Below, piece after piece: positions 26,302-36,920 of a stretch of DNA of 64,000 nucleotides. Within the stretch, counting starts at the first letter, position 1; every line of letters begins with the position of its first letter. A program made the position numbers and the translations under genes. The DNA is taken from positions 1 to 64,000 of the forward strand of contig NZ_CANMNK010000006.1 of NCBI RefSeq assembly GCF_947499265.1, in the 5' to 3' direction. The stretch is from an uncultured Roseobacter sp. GTDB taxonomy: Bacteria; Pseudomonadota; Alphaproteobacteria; Rhodobacterales; Rhodobacteraceae. The notes under the pieces were generated by a model that had not been told where the DNA came from, did not search any database, and saw only the letters and a program-made list of their open reading frames with translations.

Positions 26302-27684
26302 CTAGTTGTCGGCGGCCCGAAGATTGTCGCGCGTTCCGAGAAACATGCCGTCGGGATCGTATCGCGTTTTGATCTGTTTCAGGCGTGCCTGATTGGTCCC
26401 GAAAGCGTCCGCGCGACGACCGCCGCTTTCAGATATGAAATTCACATAGGCGGCGCTTGACCCGAGCGCTGCAAGGGAGGCGCCCGCCTGTTTTGCCCAG
26501 GCGATCATCGTTTCATCCTGTGCTTCATCGTGAAAACGCGCGCCGGGCACAGCCATGATCCGAGTGCCGCGATGAGGGTATGCCGTCGCGTCCGGGGCAA
26601 CGTCATCAATGGCACCGCCAAGACCGCACAACAGGATATCGGACTCCTTTGATGGCAAGGTGGCACCGATGTCCAAAAGCCCTGCAATCAATGCGTCAGT
26701 CAACGCGACATGCGCCGAAGGCGACCAATAGTTGCGCGCGCCTTTTGCGTAAGCCTCGTCAATGAACTGCTGGGCCTCGACAAACGGGCGTTGGGTCACC
26801 CAGCTTCCAAGGGCGTCGGGATGCTCCTGTATCGCGGCAAGCGCATCCGCACCTTCATCGACATTGCCGACCCAGCATTGAAGCAAGATAACAACCGGTG
26901 TGCCGTGAACATGTGGCGGCAGGAAAGGCGCGGGCGGCGCCATCGCGATGTCGACCCAGATGGTTGCATGATGTGGCGCGGATTTCAGAAACGCATCCCA
27001 GAGCCGCAGCGCCTTATGGCCCTCTTCCAATGCAAACACCGTTGGCCCAAACAGAACTTTTGGTCCGACGGGATGCAGGCGGAATTCGAACTGCGTTATC
27101 ACGCCAAACCCACCGCCACCGCCCTGCAAAGCCCAGAAGAGATCCGGGTGTGTATTGGATTCCACACGCGTCACTGTGCCATCCGCGAGGATGATCTCTG
27201 CGGCCAGCAGATTGTCGCATGTCAGTCCAAATTGCCGGGATAGCCATCCCATGCCGCCACCAAGCGCGAGCCCGCCCACGCCGGTCTCTGACGCAATTCC
27301 GAGGGGAACGGCAAGGTTATGCACCTGCGTCGCACGGTCTACATCAGCCAGCGTCGCGCCGCCCTGCACATAGGCAACGCGGGTCTCGGGGTCGACCAAG
27401 ACATCGCGCATATCAGAGAGATCGATCATCAGAGCACCGCTTGCCATGGCTGCGCCCGCTATGTTGTGGCCACCGCCCTTGATGCAGATTTTCAGCCCGA
27501 GCGTTTTCGCGATCTTTACGGCGTTCTGCACATCGCGCTTGTTCTTGCAGGCTGCGATTGCGATGGGCTTGCGATCAATCATGCTGTTCCACAATTGGCA
27601 CCGGCTTTCGAACTCCGCCACATCCGGCAATACAATTGGGACACCTGAATTTGAGAACCGGGTTTGTTGTTCTTCATCTAGCAT
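26302..27684 (-). CDS. FAD-linked oxidase, berberine-bridge type
   Basis: A 460-residue flavin oxidase of the PCMH fold, like 6-hydroxy-D-nicotine oxidase. The FAD domain has IKGGGHNIAGAA, with the His (near residue 72) that usually carries the 8-alpha-histidyl FAD link, and GGGMGWLSRQFGLTCDNLL. The C-terminus has the BBE block (AAYVNFISESGG; RLKQIKTRYDPDGMFLGTRDN). No signal peptide. It is divergent from an HxlR-type regulator with a 162-base spacer, suggesting local control. The substrate is unknown. Confidence 0.88.
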   Translation of the reverse strand: MLDEEQQTRFSNSGVPIVLPDVAEFESRCQLWNSMIDRKPIAIAACKNKRDVQNAVKIAKTLGLKICIKGGGHNIAGAAMASGALMIDLSDMRDVLVDPETRVAYVQGGATLADVDRATQVHNLAVPLGIASETGVGGLALGGGMGWLSRQFGLTCDNLLAAEIILADGTVTRVESNTHPDLFWALQGGGGGFGVITQFEFRLHPVGPKVLFGPTVFALEEGHKALRLWDAFLKSAPHHATIWVDIAMAPPAPFLPPHVHGTPVVILLQCWVGNVDEGADALAAIQEHPDALGSWVTQRPFVEAQQFIDEAYAKGARNYWSPSAHVALTDALIAGLLDIGATLPSKESDILLCGLGGAIDDVAPDATAYPHRGTRIMAVPGARFHDEAQDETMIAWAKQAGASLAALGSSAAYVNFISESGGRRADAFGTNQARLKQIKTRYDPDGMFLGTRDNLRAADN

Positions 27685-27846
27685 CGCAGCGCGCCGCCCT
27701 CTTTATCTTCAATCTCGTGACCATGCTGTCGCGATTCGGCGACGCTCGATACTGACGAATGTGGAGTAACTACAGATTCGAGAGTTGTCTGACCGCCCGG
27801 GGGCTCCTAGCATCGGGATGTCATTTGCCAGATCGAGGAAGTTACG

Positions 27847-28602
27847 ATGCCTTACAGAGGATATGGCCAGTATTGCCCGCTTGCCTTAGCGGCGGAGGTT
27901 CTCTGCGAACGCTGGACATTGCTGGTGATCAGTCGCGTGATCGATGGCTGCACAAGGTTCAACGACATACATCGGGGCGTGCCGAAGATTTCGGCAACAT
28001 TGCTAAGCAAGCGACTGGCGCACCTTGAGGAGGCTGGTCTGATCACGCGCCAGGCCCTGCCAAATGGCCGTGGGTTTTCGTATGAGCTGACCGAAGCCGC
28101 GCAAGAGCTCGATCCGATCATCATGAGCCTTGCGGCCTGGGGGCAGAAGTGGTCCCGCGATATGGAGCATGCAGACCTTGATCCCGCATTTCTGGCCTGG
28201 AGCATGCACACGCGCCTGAACATTGCGGCCATGCCGCCCGGCCGGACCGTGATGGAGTTTGAATTCTCAGGGACGCATAAAGGTTTCAGCCGGTTCTGGC
28301 TGGTCGTTGAGGACGGTGACGTCGATATGTGCCTGAAGTTTCCGGGCTTTGAGGTCGATGTGACGGTGTCGGCAGACATCAAACGCTTTGTTGAAGCCTG
28401 GCGCGGGTTTCGCAATCTTCGCGATGAAATTGCATCGGGCCACATCTCGATAGAAGGCAAGGAAGCCTACCGCAGGCAGGTCCCCGATTGGCTGATGCTG
28501 AGCGCGTTGAGTAAGGTCCCCCGATTGCGCGGCAGAGAACGCGATTTTTTCGAAGCAATCCCAACGGTTGAGGATACCACAGAACGTCTTGCAGGCGGGT
28601 AA
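27847..28602 (+). CDS. HxlR-type regulator with a C-terminal SCP2-like domain
   Basis: Residues 1-110 are a winged-helix HxlR domain (YCPLALAAEVLCERWTLLVI, then FNDIHRGVPKISATLLSKRLAHLE). Residues 130-225 form an SCP2-like sterol-carrier-type domain (MEFEFSGTHKGFSRFWLVV), which may bind a hydrophobic ligand. GAGGAAG precedes the ATG. The gene faces the FAD oxidase gene, whose expression it probably controls. Confidence 0.85.
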   Translation: MPYRGYGQYCPLALAAEVLCERWTLLVISRVIDGCTRFNDIHRGVPKISATLLSKRLAHLEEAGLITRQALPNGRGFSYELTEAAQELDPIIMSLAAWGQKWSRDMEHADLDPAFLAWSMHTRLNIAAMPPGRTVMEFEFSGTHKGFSRFWLVVEDGDVDMCLKFPGFEVDVTVSADIKRFVEAWRGFRNLRDEIASGHISIEGKEAYRRQVPDWLMLSALSKVPRLRGRERDFFEAIPTVEDTTERLAGG

Positions 28603-28900
28603 TACCCTAAAAAGCTCAGCAAGTACTGCCCATCACAGTCGGTATCGTGTGTCGCGCCGCATCCCGAGCCAGCGGAAATCCTAAGGTGCCTGAACATCTT
28701 TCCGAACGGTAGGCGGGTGGGTGTATTGTGACGTGGGAGTGCCTTGTTTCTCTATGATATACAATATAGTCTAATTATAGATGGTTTTGTATAATTTGAG
28801 ATAAGGTAGATGTTAGACGACCCAATACGGCAAGAATTCGATTGCTGTGGCCCAAATGCCTTCAATGATGGCCCAAATCGCCCTTTCAGAGGGTGGCCTA
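28603..28900. other. Intergenic region with an AT-rich promoter-like segment
   Basis: Bases 28750-28805 are strikingly AT-rich in a GC-rich setting and contain ATACAA and TTGTAT as a widely spaced inverted pair. They lie just upstream of the dehydratase gene, so they are likely promoter and regulatory DNA. Confidence 0.4.
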
Positions 28901-29887
28901 ATGGAACCTAGCCCCGCAGTTTTAGCACTGGCTGCGAACGCGCTTGCGGCGCGCTACCGCAATCGGGATGCAGTTGTGGAAACGCCCTGCCTTATTTCAC
29001 GCGATGACCGGTTTGCGGGCTCTGACCTGATCTTCAAATGTGAGAATTTCCAGACCACGGGATCGTTCAAACTGCGGGGCGCGATATCGAAGCTGTCCAC
29101 GCTGCCGATAACAACTCCGCTGATCACTGCGTCTTCTGGCAATCACGGTATCGCATGTGGCCATGCAGCGCAGATCATGGGGCACGACCTGATGGTGGTT
29201 CTGCCCGAGACGGTTGCCAAGGCAAAACTGACGCAGATTGAGCGGTATGGTGCCACGCCCATCCTGTATGCTGGCGATTCCGGTTTGGCAGAACGGCACG
29301 CGCGCGCGATGGCTGCTGACAAAGGGTATGTTTACGTCTCTCCCTACAACGACAACGCCATCATGGCGGGGCAGGGCACCATCGCGCTGGAGCTTTTGGA
29401 ACAGGTGCCGCGTTTTGACCGGGTTTATGTCTCCATGGGAGGTGGCGGTCTGATCTCCGGGATTGGTTCGGTCCTCAAGACCTGCGCGCCCGAGATCGAA
29501 GTCGTTGGCGTCAGTGCTGAAAATTCCGGTGCTTTGGCCGCCAGCCTTAAGGCGGGTCATGTTGTCGACACCGAGCATCTGCCGACGCTCGCGGATGGAT
29601 GCGCGGGGGGTATGGATCACGACTCACTGACCCTTCCGATTGCGCGCGAAGTCATCGACAGAGTTGTACATTGCTCTGAAGAACAGATTGAAGACGCGTT
29701 GCGTCATCTGGCCTGGGCCGAGAATTTATTGGTGGAAGGAGCGGCGGCGCTTGCGCTGGCGGCCTATATGTCCGAGCCTGACCTGCCCAAGGGGCAAACC
29801 AATGTTGTCCTTCTTTGCGGGGCAAACTTCGACCGTGCCGCTCTGCAACCGATCCTTACGCAGGACACATCATCCAGTGACCCTTAA
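28901..29887 (+). CDS. Threonine/serine dehydratase-like PLP enzyme
   Basis: A fold-type II PLP enzyme, probably deaminating threonine, serine or a hydroxy-amino acid. The PLP lysine is in TTGSFKLRGA, the substrate loop is SSGNHGIACGHAA and the glycine-rich phosphate loop is SMGGGGLISGIG. No C-terminal ACT domain, so it is of the catabolic, non-allosteric size. The frame is open from GTG 28847, but GAGGGTGG sits before ATG 28901, which also fits the family N-terminus (328 aa). It overlaps the start of the downstream regulator. Confidence 0.85.
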   Translation: MEPSPAVLALAANALAARYRNRDAVVETPCLISRDDRFAGSDLIFKCENFQTTGSFKLRGAISKLSTLPITTPLITASSGNHGIACGHAAQIMGHDLMVVLPETVAKAKLTQIERYGATPILYAGDSGLAERHARAMAADKGYVYVSPYNDNAIMAGQGTIALELLEQVPRFDRVYVSMGGGGLISGIGSVLKTCAPEIEVVGVSAENSGALAASLKAGHVVDTEHLPTLADGCAGGMDHDSLTLPIAREVIDRVVHCSEEQIEDALRHLAWAENLLVEGAAALALAAYMSEPDLPKGQTNVVLLCGANFDRAALQPILTQDTSSSDP

Positions 29888-30515
29888 TCTGCCAGAAACG
29901 GCGAATACGCCTCAAACCGATCTGATCAACATCTGCGATGCGCTGGTAAAGCTGTTCGATCCCTTTGCAGAAGTGGTTCTGCACGATTTGAAAACACAGA
30001 CGATCAGCCACATTACCGGGCAATTGTCACATCGTCAGATCGGCGATCCGTCGTTCATCGACGGCATCAATCCGCGAAAAGACTATGGACCGGTCTTTGG
30101 GCCTTACCGCAAAACAAACCCTGACGGTCGGCAGATAAAGTCTATCAGTATTCTGTTCAGAAATGACGTCGGCGATCCTGCTTCGCTGTTGTGCATTAAC
30201 ATGGACACCTCACGATTTGCTGCAGCGCACGCAGACCTGTCGCGGTTCATATCGATCCCATCTGATGATCACGACAACCCGCTTGCCGACGACTGGTTGG
30301 ATACGCTCAACAGGTTTGTCGCGGACTGGCGGATTGAGAAGGGTGTTTCAGGCACATCGCTCTCCGTCGAGAACCGGCGCAGGTTGCTCAAGGTATTGAT
30401 CGAGCGCGACGTCTTTGACCGATCCAAAGCGGCAGATGCCGTGGCCCGCGCCATTGGGGTTAGCCGCGCGACCGTCTATAACGACCTCAGAACCCTTGGG
30501 ACATCAGCGAGCTAA
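29877..30515 (+). CDS. DauR/YheO-like transcriptional regulator
   Basis: The N-terminal PAS-like (PAS_6) domain (LINICDALVKLFDPFAEVVLHDL; HRQIGDP; KSISILFRND) and C-terminal HTH (DRSKAADAVARAIGVSRATVYNDLR) are typical of DauR/YheO regulators, which control amino-acid catabolic genes. The likely start is GTG 29877, overlapping the dehydratase end by 11 bases (212 aa); the frame is open much further upstream, inside the dehydratase. The overlap suggests it regulates that gene. Confidence 0.82.
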   Translation: MTLNLPETANTPQTDLINICDALVKLFDPFAEVVLHDLKTQTISHITGQLSHRQIGDPSFIDGINPRKDYGPVFGPYRKTNPDGRQIKSISILFRNDVGDPASLLCINMDTSRFAAAHADLSRFISIPSDDHDNPLADDWLDTLNRFVADWRIEKGVSGTSLSVENRRRLLKVLIERDVFDRSKAADAVARAIGVSRATVYNDLRTLGTSAS

Positions 30516-31111
30516 CCGCGATCCGATCTTCAACCGATGACACTGGCACATAACAGCGCGACCCTCACGTTCGCGGGCAGGCACCTTTTGCCATTTGGCT
30601 ATGCGCTGCGCGGATACATCATCCAGATGGCTCACCTCAAAACAGCGCTGAGCTAGATCGCCGTCATCTCACCTGGGCCGTAACTTGGCGTGTGTGTCGG
30701 TCATTGTCCTTGGCACGTTCCTTTGTCGATCACACTCCATGTGTTCTGCAAAGTGGCCCTCTCCACACTGATACATTCGTGGGGCACTTCCTATGACCCC
30801 CTGAGATCAACGCTAAGCAGCTTTCTGACCGGGGGTGTAATGCCCGTGGTCGCGATAGAAAGCGCGTTCAGCTAAAACGCCGCGCTACCAAAGTTGCAAT
30901 CCTCGGGCAGATCCGGGGTCACGTCAGGCTGATGCGTGATGATACCTATTCTACTCCCCTGATCCAGAGTGGGAAGGCCTGGGTCGATGGTGCAGCATCG
31001 ATGTCTGCCCAAACCAAAATATGTCTCACCACCCGTCTATACGGCTATTCGCAACATTGACCGGACCCTGTACACCTCATTAGACAGCGGACCGAAAGAA
31101 GTGGAGCAAGA
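30516..31111. other. Gene-free stretch
   Basis: A 61-codon plus-strand frame at 30690 has no support. No hairpin or repeat was noticed. It separates two unrelated plus-strand transcription units. Confidence 0.4.
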
Positions 31112-32542
31112 ATGAATGTAGATACCTCGCCAGAAAACCCCTGCGCGCGTTCGCATGTCGTTGTTGGCGATGGGATAACAGCGGTGGCTTTCATTGAAAA
31201 TTGTCAGCTGAATGCGGGCGATGAACTGGTGGTTCTGGGCAAGAACGCGTCTCAGCTCGGGCGTGGCGTGGCCTATGCGGCAGGGGAAAGGGGAACTCCC
31301 TGGCGCTTTGCTTACCTGCTGAATTCGCCAGCCGACGATATTGATCCTGCATTTGCGCACTGGCTATCTGAACGGTGGGGTGACGTTCAAAACATCATGC
31401 GCGGGCGAAGGCCGGATTGGCTCGCCGCAGCGCAGCCGCTTGCAGCCGCCGGGGATGTATATGGCGTTAATGCACCACGTGAGCTCTATGGCGATTTTGT
31501 CGTAGCACAAGCCGAAGAACGGATGGAAAAACTCCGCGCAGTTGGGGTGAAAGTCCGGCTGATGGATGTCTGCGCCATTTCTATCGCAGAAGTGGATGGG
31601 ATGCTCCAAATAAAAACAGCGGACGGGCAAACCATTGTCGCGGATTCTGTCGATGTCGCGCCAGGCGGTCCGTCAAACCTGCGCATTGATGGTGACGATG
31701 GCCGGTTCAGCGCACCGACCCTCTTTGGCCATGAAAAGCGTATTGCTGAGCATGTCAGACGTGGCGCAGAGATATTTTGTATCGGCGGCAATGCGGCGAT
31801 GTTGGACGCCTTGCGGTTGTGTCAGAGCATCATTCCAGAAGACGCTTTGCGGTTTGTTGCCTGCGCCCCCGATGGTGAAGTGCCGCCGCCGTTGATCCCA
31901 CGCATACCGCGCAAGTTAACAAAACCGAAACTGTCGACAGGCCACGCCTCGGCCAAGTCATTTTTAGATGAGATATCTGAAGCGATACAGATTGCGAGAG
32001 ATCAAGGCGACGAGATGCGCGAAATTCGGGCCGGTTTTCGTGCCCATTTCCTCGAGAATGGCGTGTCAACATATGTCAGTGAAAGCGCTGAAGCGCGCCA
32101 AGTCCCTGCGACTTTACGGTTTTGGCTCCGCGGCGGGACGCGCGACACTATTGTTGATATGCACAAGCTGATCCAGAGGGGTAAGGCCCGTATGATCAAG
32201 GGCATGGTTGTGGAAATTGAGCATGGCGATGATCGGGCCAGAGTCTTGATCCGCGACACCGAAGGGAAAGAACTGGTTCATGAGACCGGATTTGTCATAA
32301 ATTGTGCAGGTGCCGGACCGACGTCAGAATATGATCCGCTTACGGAGCACATGATACGGCAGGGTTGGGTTGACAAGTGCCCGGTCAGTAAAGGTTTGGT
32401 GGTTGGCCCAGGCTGTTCGACCAGATTGCCGAAGGTCCGTCATTTGTCCCCCGCAACCACCGTGATCGGAGATGAGGTGATGGCAATGCCTCTTTATGAC
32501 GCCCACATTCTGCGGACGTATGCGCGTCGAGCGTATGTTTAG
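31112..32542 (+). CDS. FAD/NAD(P)-binding protein (PF13454 type)
   Basis: A 476-residue flavoprotein of the HcnB-related FAD_NAD(P)-binding family. The N-terminal dinucleotide-binding region is HVVVGDGITAVAFIENC, and a second Rossmann motif is IFCIGGNAAMLDALRL near residue 223. The late VINCAGAGP block is the usual FAD-contacting strand. No partner gene is adjacent, so the reaction is unknown. Confidence 0.75.
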   Translation: MNVDTSPENPCARSHVVVGDGITAVAFIENCQLNAGDELVVLGKNASQLGRGVAYAAGERGTPWRFAYLLNSPADDIDPAFAHWLSERWGDVQNIMRGRRPDWLAAAQPLAAAGDVYGVNAPRELYGDFVVAQAEERMEKLRAVGVKVRLMDVCAISIAEVDGMLQIKTADGQTIVADSVDVAPGGPSNLRIDGDDGRFSAPTLFGHEKRIAEHVRRGAEIFCIGGNAAMLDALRLCQSIIPEDALRFVACAPDGEVPPPLIPRIPRKLTKPKLSTGHASAKSFLDEISEAIQIARDQGDEMREIRAGFRAHFLENGVSTYVSESAEARQVPATLRFWLRGGTRDTIVDMHKLIQRGKARMIKGMVVEIEHGDDRARVLIRDTEGKELVHETGFVINCAGAGPTSEYDPLTEHMIRQGWVDKCPVSKGLVVGPGCSTRLPKVRHLSPATTVIGDEVMAMPLYDAHILRTYARRAYV

Positions 32543-32651
32543 AAAAGTAGGCCCGGGCCTAGTCAGACCTCGACTGACCCTCGCCATTCATCTGCGTCAG
32601 GATCAGCTGGTCTCAGTCTGATCGCTGCCGGTGAGGGATCGTCCAAGGGGG

Positions 32652-33578
32652 CTATGACCTGCCGCGGGTCCAGCTTTCGGCGCCCTTCACATCGACAAAG
32701 ATGCGATATACCCCGCTCGTTGCGGTGATAAACATACGATAGCCGTCGGGGCCGCCGAAACAAAGATTGGAGACAACCTGCGGGACGCGTATTTTGCCGA
32801 GCAGCGTGCCGTCTGGCGCAAAGCAATGAACGCCATCGGCGGCAGAGGACCACAGATTGCCCTGAGCGTCGCAGCGCATTCCATCCGGCAGCCCGGTGTC
32901 GATGCTGGCGAGGACCCCCGCATCCTGCAGGCCCGCCCCGATCACCTTGAATTGCCGGATCACGGAAGGCACGGTGTCATCGTGACTGGAGCCACTCTCC
33001 GCGACATATAGGCGGGTCTCATCGGGCGAGAAACACAGCCCATTGGGTTGCGCGAAATCTGTGACGACCGCGCTCAACTCCCCATCTGTTCCCAGCCGGT
33101 AGACGTTGCGGGAGGATTGTTCTGGATCAGCCTTGTAGCCCTCGAAATTCGAAATGATCCCATAGGTGGGATCCGTGAACCAGATCGTGCCGTCCGATCC
33201 GACGACCACGTCGTTTGGTGAATTGAGCCGCTTGCCCTCGAAGCTGTCGGCGAGAACCGTCAGGCGACCATCGGTTTCCGTGCGCACCACATCGCGGTGT
33301 CCATGACGGCACCCGATCAGGCGCCCCTCGCGGTCGCGGGTGTTGCCGTTGTTGAACCCGGACGCGGTGCGATAGGTCGACAGCCCTTCGGCCTCGGACC
33401 AGCGCAGGATGCGCTGGCTGGGAATGTCGGAGAATAACAGGCAATCATGATCGCCGAACCAGACGGGCCCTTCTGTCCAGGTGAACCCCTCCGCGATGAG
33501 TTCAAGCTCAGACATGGGGTGAGCCAGGGCTCTAAAGCGATCATCGTGAATTTCCAAATGCGGGGGTGTCGAAATCAT
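32652..33578 (-). CDS. SMP-30/gluconolactonase family protein
   Basis: A beta-propeller lactonase of 308 residues that likely opens a sugar lactone. Metal-ligand blocks of the family are present: TEGPVWF (Glu), RLNSPNDVVVG (Asn), QPNGLCFSPD (Asn) and LPDGMRCD (Asp). The frame is open far upstream, but AAGGAAGGG lies 6-7 bases before ATG 33578, which overlaps the permease stop (ATGA). It is the last gene of the CUT2 sugar transporter operon, so the imported sugar is probably oxidised to a lactone. Confidence 0.88.
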   Translation of the reverse strand: MISTPPHLEIHDDRFRALAHPMSELELIAEGFTWTEGPVWFGDHDCLLFSDIPSQRILRWSEAEGLSTYRTASGFNNGNTRDREGRLIGCRHGHRDVVRTETDGRLTVLADSFEGKRLNSPNDVVVGSDGTIWFTDPTYGIISNFEGYKADPEQSSRNVYRLGTDGELSAVVTDFAQPNGLCFSPDETRLYVAESGSSHDDTVPSVIRQFKVIGAGLQDAGVLASIDTGLPDGMRCDAQGNLWSSAADGVHCFAPDGTLLGKIRVPQVVSNLCFGGPDGYRMFITATSGVYRIFVDVKGAESWTRGRS

Positions 33579-34510
33579 ATGCGACCCTTCCTTGTGCTTG
33601 CGGCGATCACAATGGCGATGACAATCGTGCCTGTGAGGACGTTCTTGGCGCCTGCTGCAGCGCCGTAGCTGTTGAGCATCGAGATTACGAGGAACATGAA
33701 AAGCGAGGCGCCCCAGACCCCCGGGACGTTGGAGTTGCCGCCCGCAATCGAGCTGCCGCCGATCACAACAACGGCAATCGACATCAGCAGGTATTCCGCG
33801 CCCATGTTCAGGGCGGCGCCCCCGGAGAAGCTGGCCAGCAGGTAGCCCGCAAGACCGGCAAATACGCTGACACTCAGATAGGTTGTGGCGCGGACAAATT
33901 CGATAGGCACGCCAGCGAGCCGGGCCGCGCGCATGTTCTGCCCGGTTGCCAGGAGCCATCGTCCCCAGACCGAACGCTCCAGCACGATCCAGACGACAAC
34001 GGCGAGGGCAAGCCCGACCCAGGCGACATTGGGGATGCTGAGAAACCGACCTGTGGCAAACTCGGCCAGCTCCTGTGGCGGTTTGATCCGCAGCCCGCGG
34101 TTCGACCAGATCGCGAGCGACTGGTAGATCAGCGAGGCGGCGAGCGTCGCGATGATCGGCGGCAACCGCAAAAGGAAAATGAGCGCGTAATTCGCGAGCC
34201 CTGCGCCCAACCCGACAGCCAGTGCAATCATCAGGCCCAGAAGGGCGGTGCCTGGCATCGACGCCATCGCTTTCAGCGCCAGTGTTGCCGCGAGTGTCAT
34301 CGTCGCCGGGATCGACAGGTCGACGTTGCCGGGCCCAAGCGTGATCACCAGCATTTGACCCAACCCGACGATGGCCGCGAATGCCCCGAAACTCAGCGCG
34401 GCATAGGCAAGCTCTCCCGCGCCTCGGCCAGATGTCAGCCCGATGGTGAGCACAAACGTCAGAGCAGCAGCACTCCACGACCAGATCCACGGTTTGGACA
34501 GGAGGTTCAT
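33575..34510 (-). CDS. CUT2 sugar ABC permease (RbsC-like), second
   Basis: A 311-residue inner-membrane permease of the BPD_transp_2 family with eight or more hydrophobic segments. Conserved pieces include LVITLGPGNVDLSIPATM and VVVIGGSSIAGGNSNVPG. Four-base overlaps link it to the genes on either side. Two different permeases in one operon suggest a heterodimer. Confidence 0.88.
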   Translation of the reverse strand: MNLLSKPWIWSWSAAALTFVLTIGLTSGRGAGELAYAALSFGAFAAIVGLGQMLVITLGPGNVDLSIPATMTLAATLALKAMASMPGTALLGLMIALAVGLGAGLANYALIFLLRLPPIIATLAASLIYQSLAIWSNRGLRIKPPQELAEFATGRFLSIPNVAWVGLALAVVVWIVLERSVWGRWLLATGQNMRAARLAGVPIEFVRATTYLSVSVFAGLAGYLLASFSGGAALNMGAEYLLMSIAVVVIGGSSIAGGNSNVPGVWGASLFMFLVISMLNSYGAAAGAKNVLTGTIVIAIVIAASTRKGRI

Positions 34511-35436
34511 GTCTCGCCGCCTTTCCGGCTGAAGATCAACCGCGCCGTCAGCACGAGGATCAGGATCGCTCCCTGCGCGCCGATCTGCCAGTCCGGGGAG
34601 AGACGCAGGAAGCTCAGGAAAGATGCCGCGAGCGTCAGCGTCAGCGCGCCGATCACCGCGCCCACGGGGCTGACCTTGCCACCGACGAATTCACCACCGC
34701 CAAGGATCACACCGGCAATCGACAGCAGCGTGTAGCGCAGCGCGATATTGGCGTCCGCAGAGGTCGTCAGACCGACCAGCGCCATGCCCGCCAACACCCC
34801 GAAAAACCCGGCCAGACCGTAGGCACAGGCCTTGAGTTTCAACACCGACCACCCGGCGCGTGCGACCGATCTGGTGTTGCCGCCAACCCCGCGCAAAACC
34901 GTGCCGATCCCGGAGCGAATGATCAGAAAATGCGTGAGGATGGCGATGAGGATCGAGGCCACCACGGCCATGGGGGCGAATGGCGGCTTGACGGTCATCA
35001 ATGTGCGCAACCAATCAGGGCTGGCACCACCCGGGCTGGGCAGGATGAAAAGCGCCAATCCGCCCCAGACAAAGGACATGCCAAGGGTGACCACGATCGC
35101 GGGCAATTCCAGCGCGTGGATCATCGCGCCCAAGGCGGCATAGCCCAGGATCAACGTCACAAGCATGGCAAGACCCAGGGCAGGGGTGTCAAGCAGGTAG
35201 GTCGCGGTGATACAGGCGACCAGGCTGACAAAGGCGCCCAGCGACAGATCGATGTCGTTGACCATGATGATCATCATCTGCGCGATGGTCGCCAAAGCGA
35301 TGGGCACGGCGAGGTTGAAAAGCAGGTTCAGTCCAAAATAGCTCATCGCGCGGGGCTGCATCCAGAAGGTGGCGGCGAGCAGAACGGCCAGAGATACCAC
35401 CGGCAGAAGGATCCTGTAACGGGACAGGGCGTTCAT
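34507..35436 (-). CDS. CUT2 sugar ABC permease (RbsC-like), first
   Basis: About 309 residues, with [20 protein letters not shown] and [20 protein letters not shown] as family signatures. The open frame reaches 35580, but ATG 35436 overlaps the ATPase stop by four bases and starts a proper N-terminal helix, so it is preferred. Partner of the downstream permease. Confidence 0.87.
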   Translation of the reverse strand: MNALSRYRILLPVVSLAVLLAATFWMQPRAMSYFGLNLLFNLAVPIALATIAQMMIIMVNDIDLSLGAFVSLVACITATYLLDTPALGLAMLVTLILGYAALGAMIHALELPAIVVTLGMSFVWGGLALFILPSPGGASPDWLRTLMTVKPPFAPMAVVASILIAILTHFLIIRSGIGTVLRGVGGNTRSVARAGWSVLKLKACAYGLAGFFGVLAGMALVGLTTSADANIALRYTLLSIAGVILGGGEFVGGKVSPVGAVIGALTLTLAASFLSFLRLSPDWQIGAQGAILILVLTARLIFSRKGGET

Positions 35437-36857
35437 GAGGCGGTTTGCATCTGAAAAGAAGCCTCCAGTATTTTCTCTTCGGTGATGTCCGCGCCGGTCA
35501 GTTCGGCGCTGATCGCGCCGTTTCTGAACACAAAGACACGGTCGCATTGGCAGGCCTCTTCGGTCTCGGTCGAATACCACAGGAAGGTACGGCCCCGCGC
35601 GGCCTCGGCGCGCAGCATGGCATAGACGTCCTGTTTGGTGCCGATGTCCACACCGCGCATCGGGTCATCCATGACAACGATCGGGGCCGGACTGGCCAGC
35701 GCGCGGGCAAAGAGCACCTTTTGCTGATTGCCGCCTGACAGAGACAGGATCGGGTTTTGGACGTCATCGGTACGGATGCCGATGCGCGCTTTCCAGTCTG
35801 CGGCAACGCGGGCCTCACTGGCTGTATCGACAAGACCCAGCTTTGCGCCCTGTCTCAATACGGAGATGGAGATATTCTGCAGGATCGACCACAGCGGCAG
35901 CACGCCGTCGCGTTGCCGGTCCCCGGCCACAAAGACCACATCGGGCGACGTGCCGCTGCGCCAGGCGGAGGAGCGTGACAGGAAAAGTTGCGCCAGTGCC
36001 GCCGCCTGTCCGTGACCGGCCAGCCCGGACAACCCGACGATTTCGCCGGCCCGTGCGGCCAGCCCTTGCGGTGTCCGCACAACCTCTGCGCCAAGAGCAT
36101 GTGCGACGATTGCTGTTTCGGGATCATCTGCCGCCACATGGCCCATGGCATCGACCAGCGCCTGCCGGGTGAAATCCTCCGTCGGGTGTTCGGCGACAAT
36201 ATGGCCGTCTTTCAATACCGTAACGCGGTTGGCGACCTCAAAGATTTCCCCCAGCATGTGCGAGATGAAGACCACAGCGCCGCCCGCCGCGCAGAACCTT
36301 TTGACGTGTGCGATCAACTGACTGGCGATCCCGGCATCCAGCGCAGATGTCGGCTCGTCCAGGATAACGAGCCGCGCACTTGTGCCGCGCGGCGCAAAGG
36401 CAATGGCGATTTCGACCATCTGGCGCTCGGCGATACTCAGGGTATCAACCTCGGTATCTGCGTCTATGCCGTGGTTTGGAAAAACCTCATCAAGGCTGGC
36501 GCGGATTTCCCTGCGCGCTTGGCGGCGCCAGTGGATCCCTTTGAGCGCGTTGTGTGAGATGCGCAGGTTCTCGGCCATGGTCAGGTTCGGACACAGGGAC
36601 AATTCCTGAAAGACCGAGCGTACACCCGCCTGCATGGCCGTGTCGCCAAGATCAAAGGCGATATCACCCTCGCTGGCCTGAAGCCCGCCATTGATCAGAT
36701 TGACCAAGGTGGATTTACCGGCACCGTTATGCCCCACCAGACCGATGCAGTCCCCCCGCGCGATCGACAGGCTGACCCCGTCCAGCGCACGCACCGGTCC
36801 GAAGTGTTTCTTTACCCCGGTCAGTGTGACGATCGGCGCACTCTCGTATTCAGTCAT
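35433..36857 (-). CDS. CUT2 sugar ABC transporter ATPase (RbsA-like, two domains)
   Basis: A 474-residue double ATPase. Domain one has Walker [10 protein letters not shown] (near 37), signature LSIAERQ and Walker [13 protein letters not shown]. Domain two has signature LSGGNQQKV and [11 protein letters not shown] but a degenerate Walker A ([14 protein letters not shown]), the usual asymmetry of RbsA proteins. It is separated from the binding-protein gene by an intrinsic terminator (36869-36906) that should lower its expression. Confidence 0.9.
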   Translation of the reverse strand: MTEYESAPIVTLTGVKKHFGPVRALDGVSLSIARGDCIGLVGHNGAGKSTLVNLINGGLQASEGDIAFDLGDTAMQAGVRSVFQELSLCPNLTMAENLRISHNALKGIHWRRQARREIRASLDEVFPNHGIDADTEVDTLSIAERQMVEIAIAFAPRGTSARLVILDEPTSALDAGIASQLIAHVKRFCAAGGAVVFISHMLGEIFEVANRVTVLKDGHIVAEHPTEDFTRQALVDAMGHVAADDPETAIVAHALGAEVVRTPQGLAARAGEIVGLSGLAGHGQAAALAQLFLSRSSAWRSGTSPDVVFVAGDRQRDGVLPLWSILQNISISVLRQGAKLGLVDTASEARVAADWKARIGIRTDDVQNPILSLSGGNQQKVLFARALASPAPIVVMDDPMRGVDIGTKQDVYAMLRAEAARGRTFLWYSTETEEACQCDRVFVFRNGAISAELTGADITEEKILEASFQMQTAS

Positions 36858-36868
36858 GAGCGCTCCAC

Positions 36869-36906
36869 AAAAAAGACAGGCGGGCAGACCTCAAAGCCCA
36901 CCCGCC
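36869..36906 (-). terminator. Attenuating terminator after the binding-protein gene
   Basis: On the minus strand GGCGGG (36906-36901) pairs with CCCGCC (36884-36879), followed after 4 bases by six T (36874-36869). Placed between the binding-protein gene and the ATPase gene, where partial termination yields excess binding protein. Confidence 0.65.
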
Positions 36907-36920
36907 CGCGCGGAAGAAAG

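Noticed and set aside
32652-34490. A 612-codon frame as one large protein
   Set aside because: Only the last 308 codons are the SMP-30 protein; the upstream part is antisense-frame reading of the permease gene, and ATG 33578 has a good ribosome binding site.
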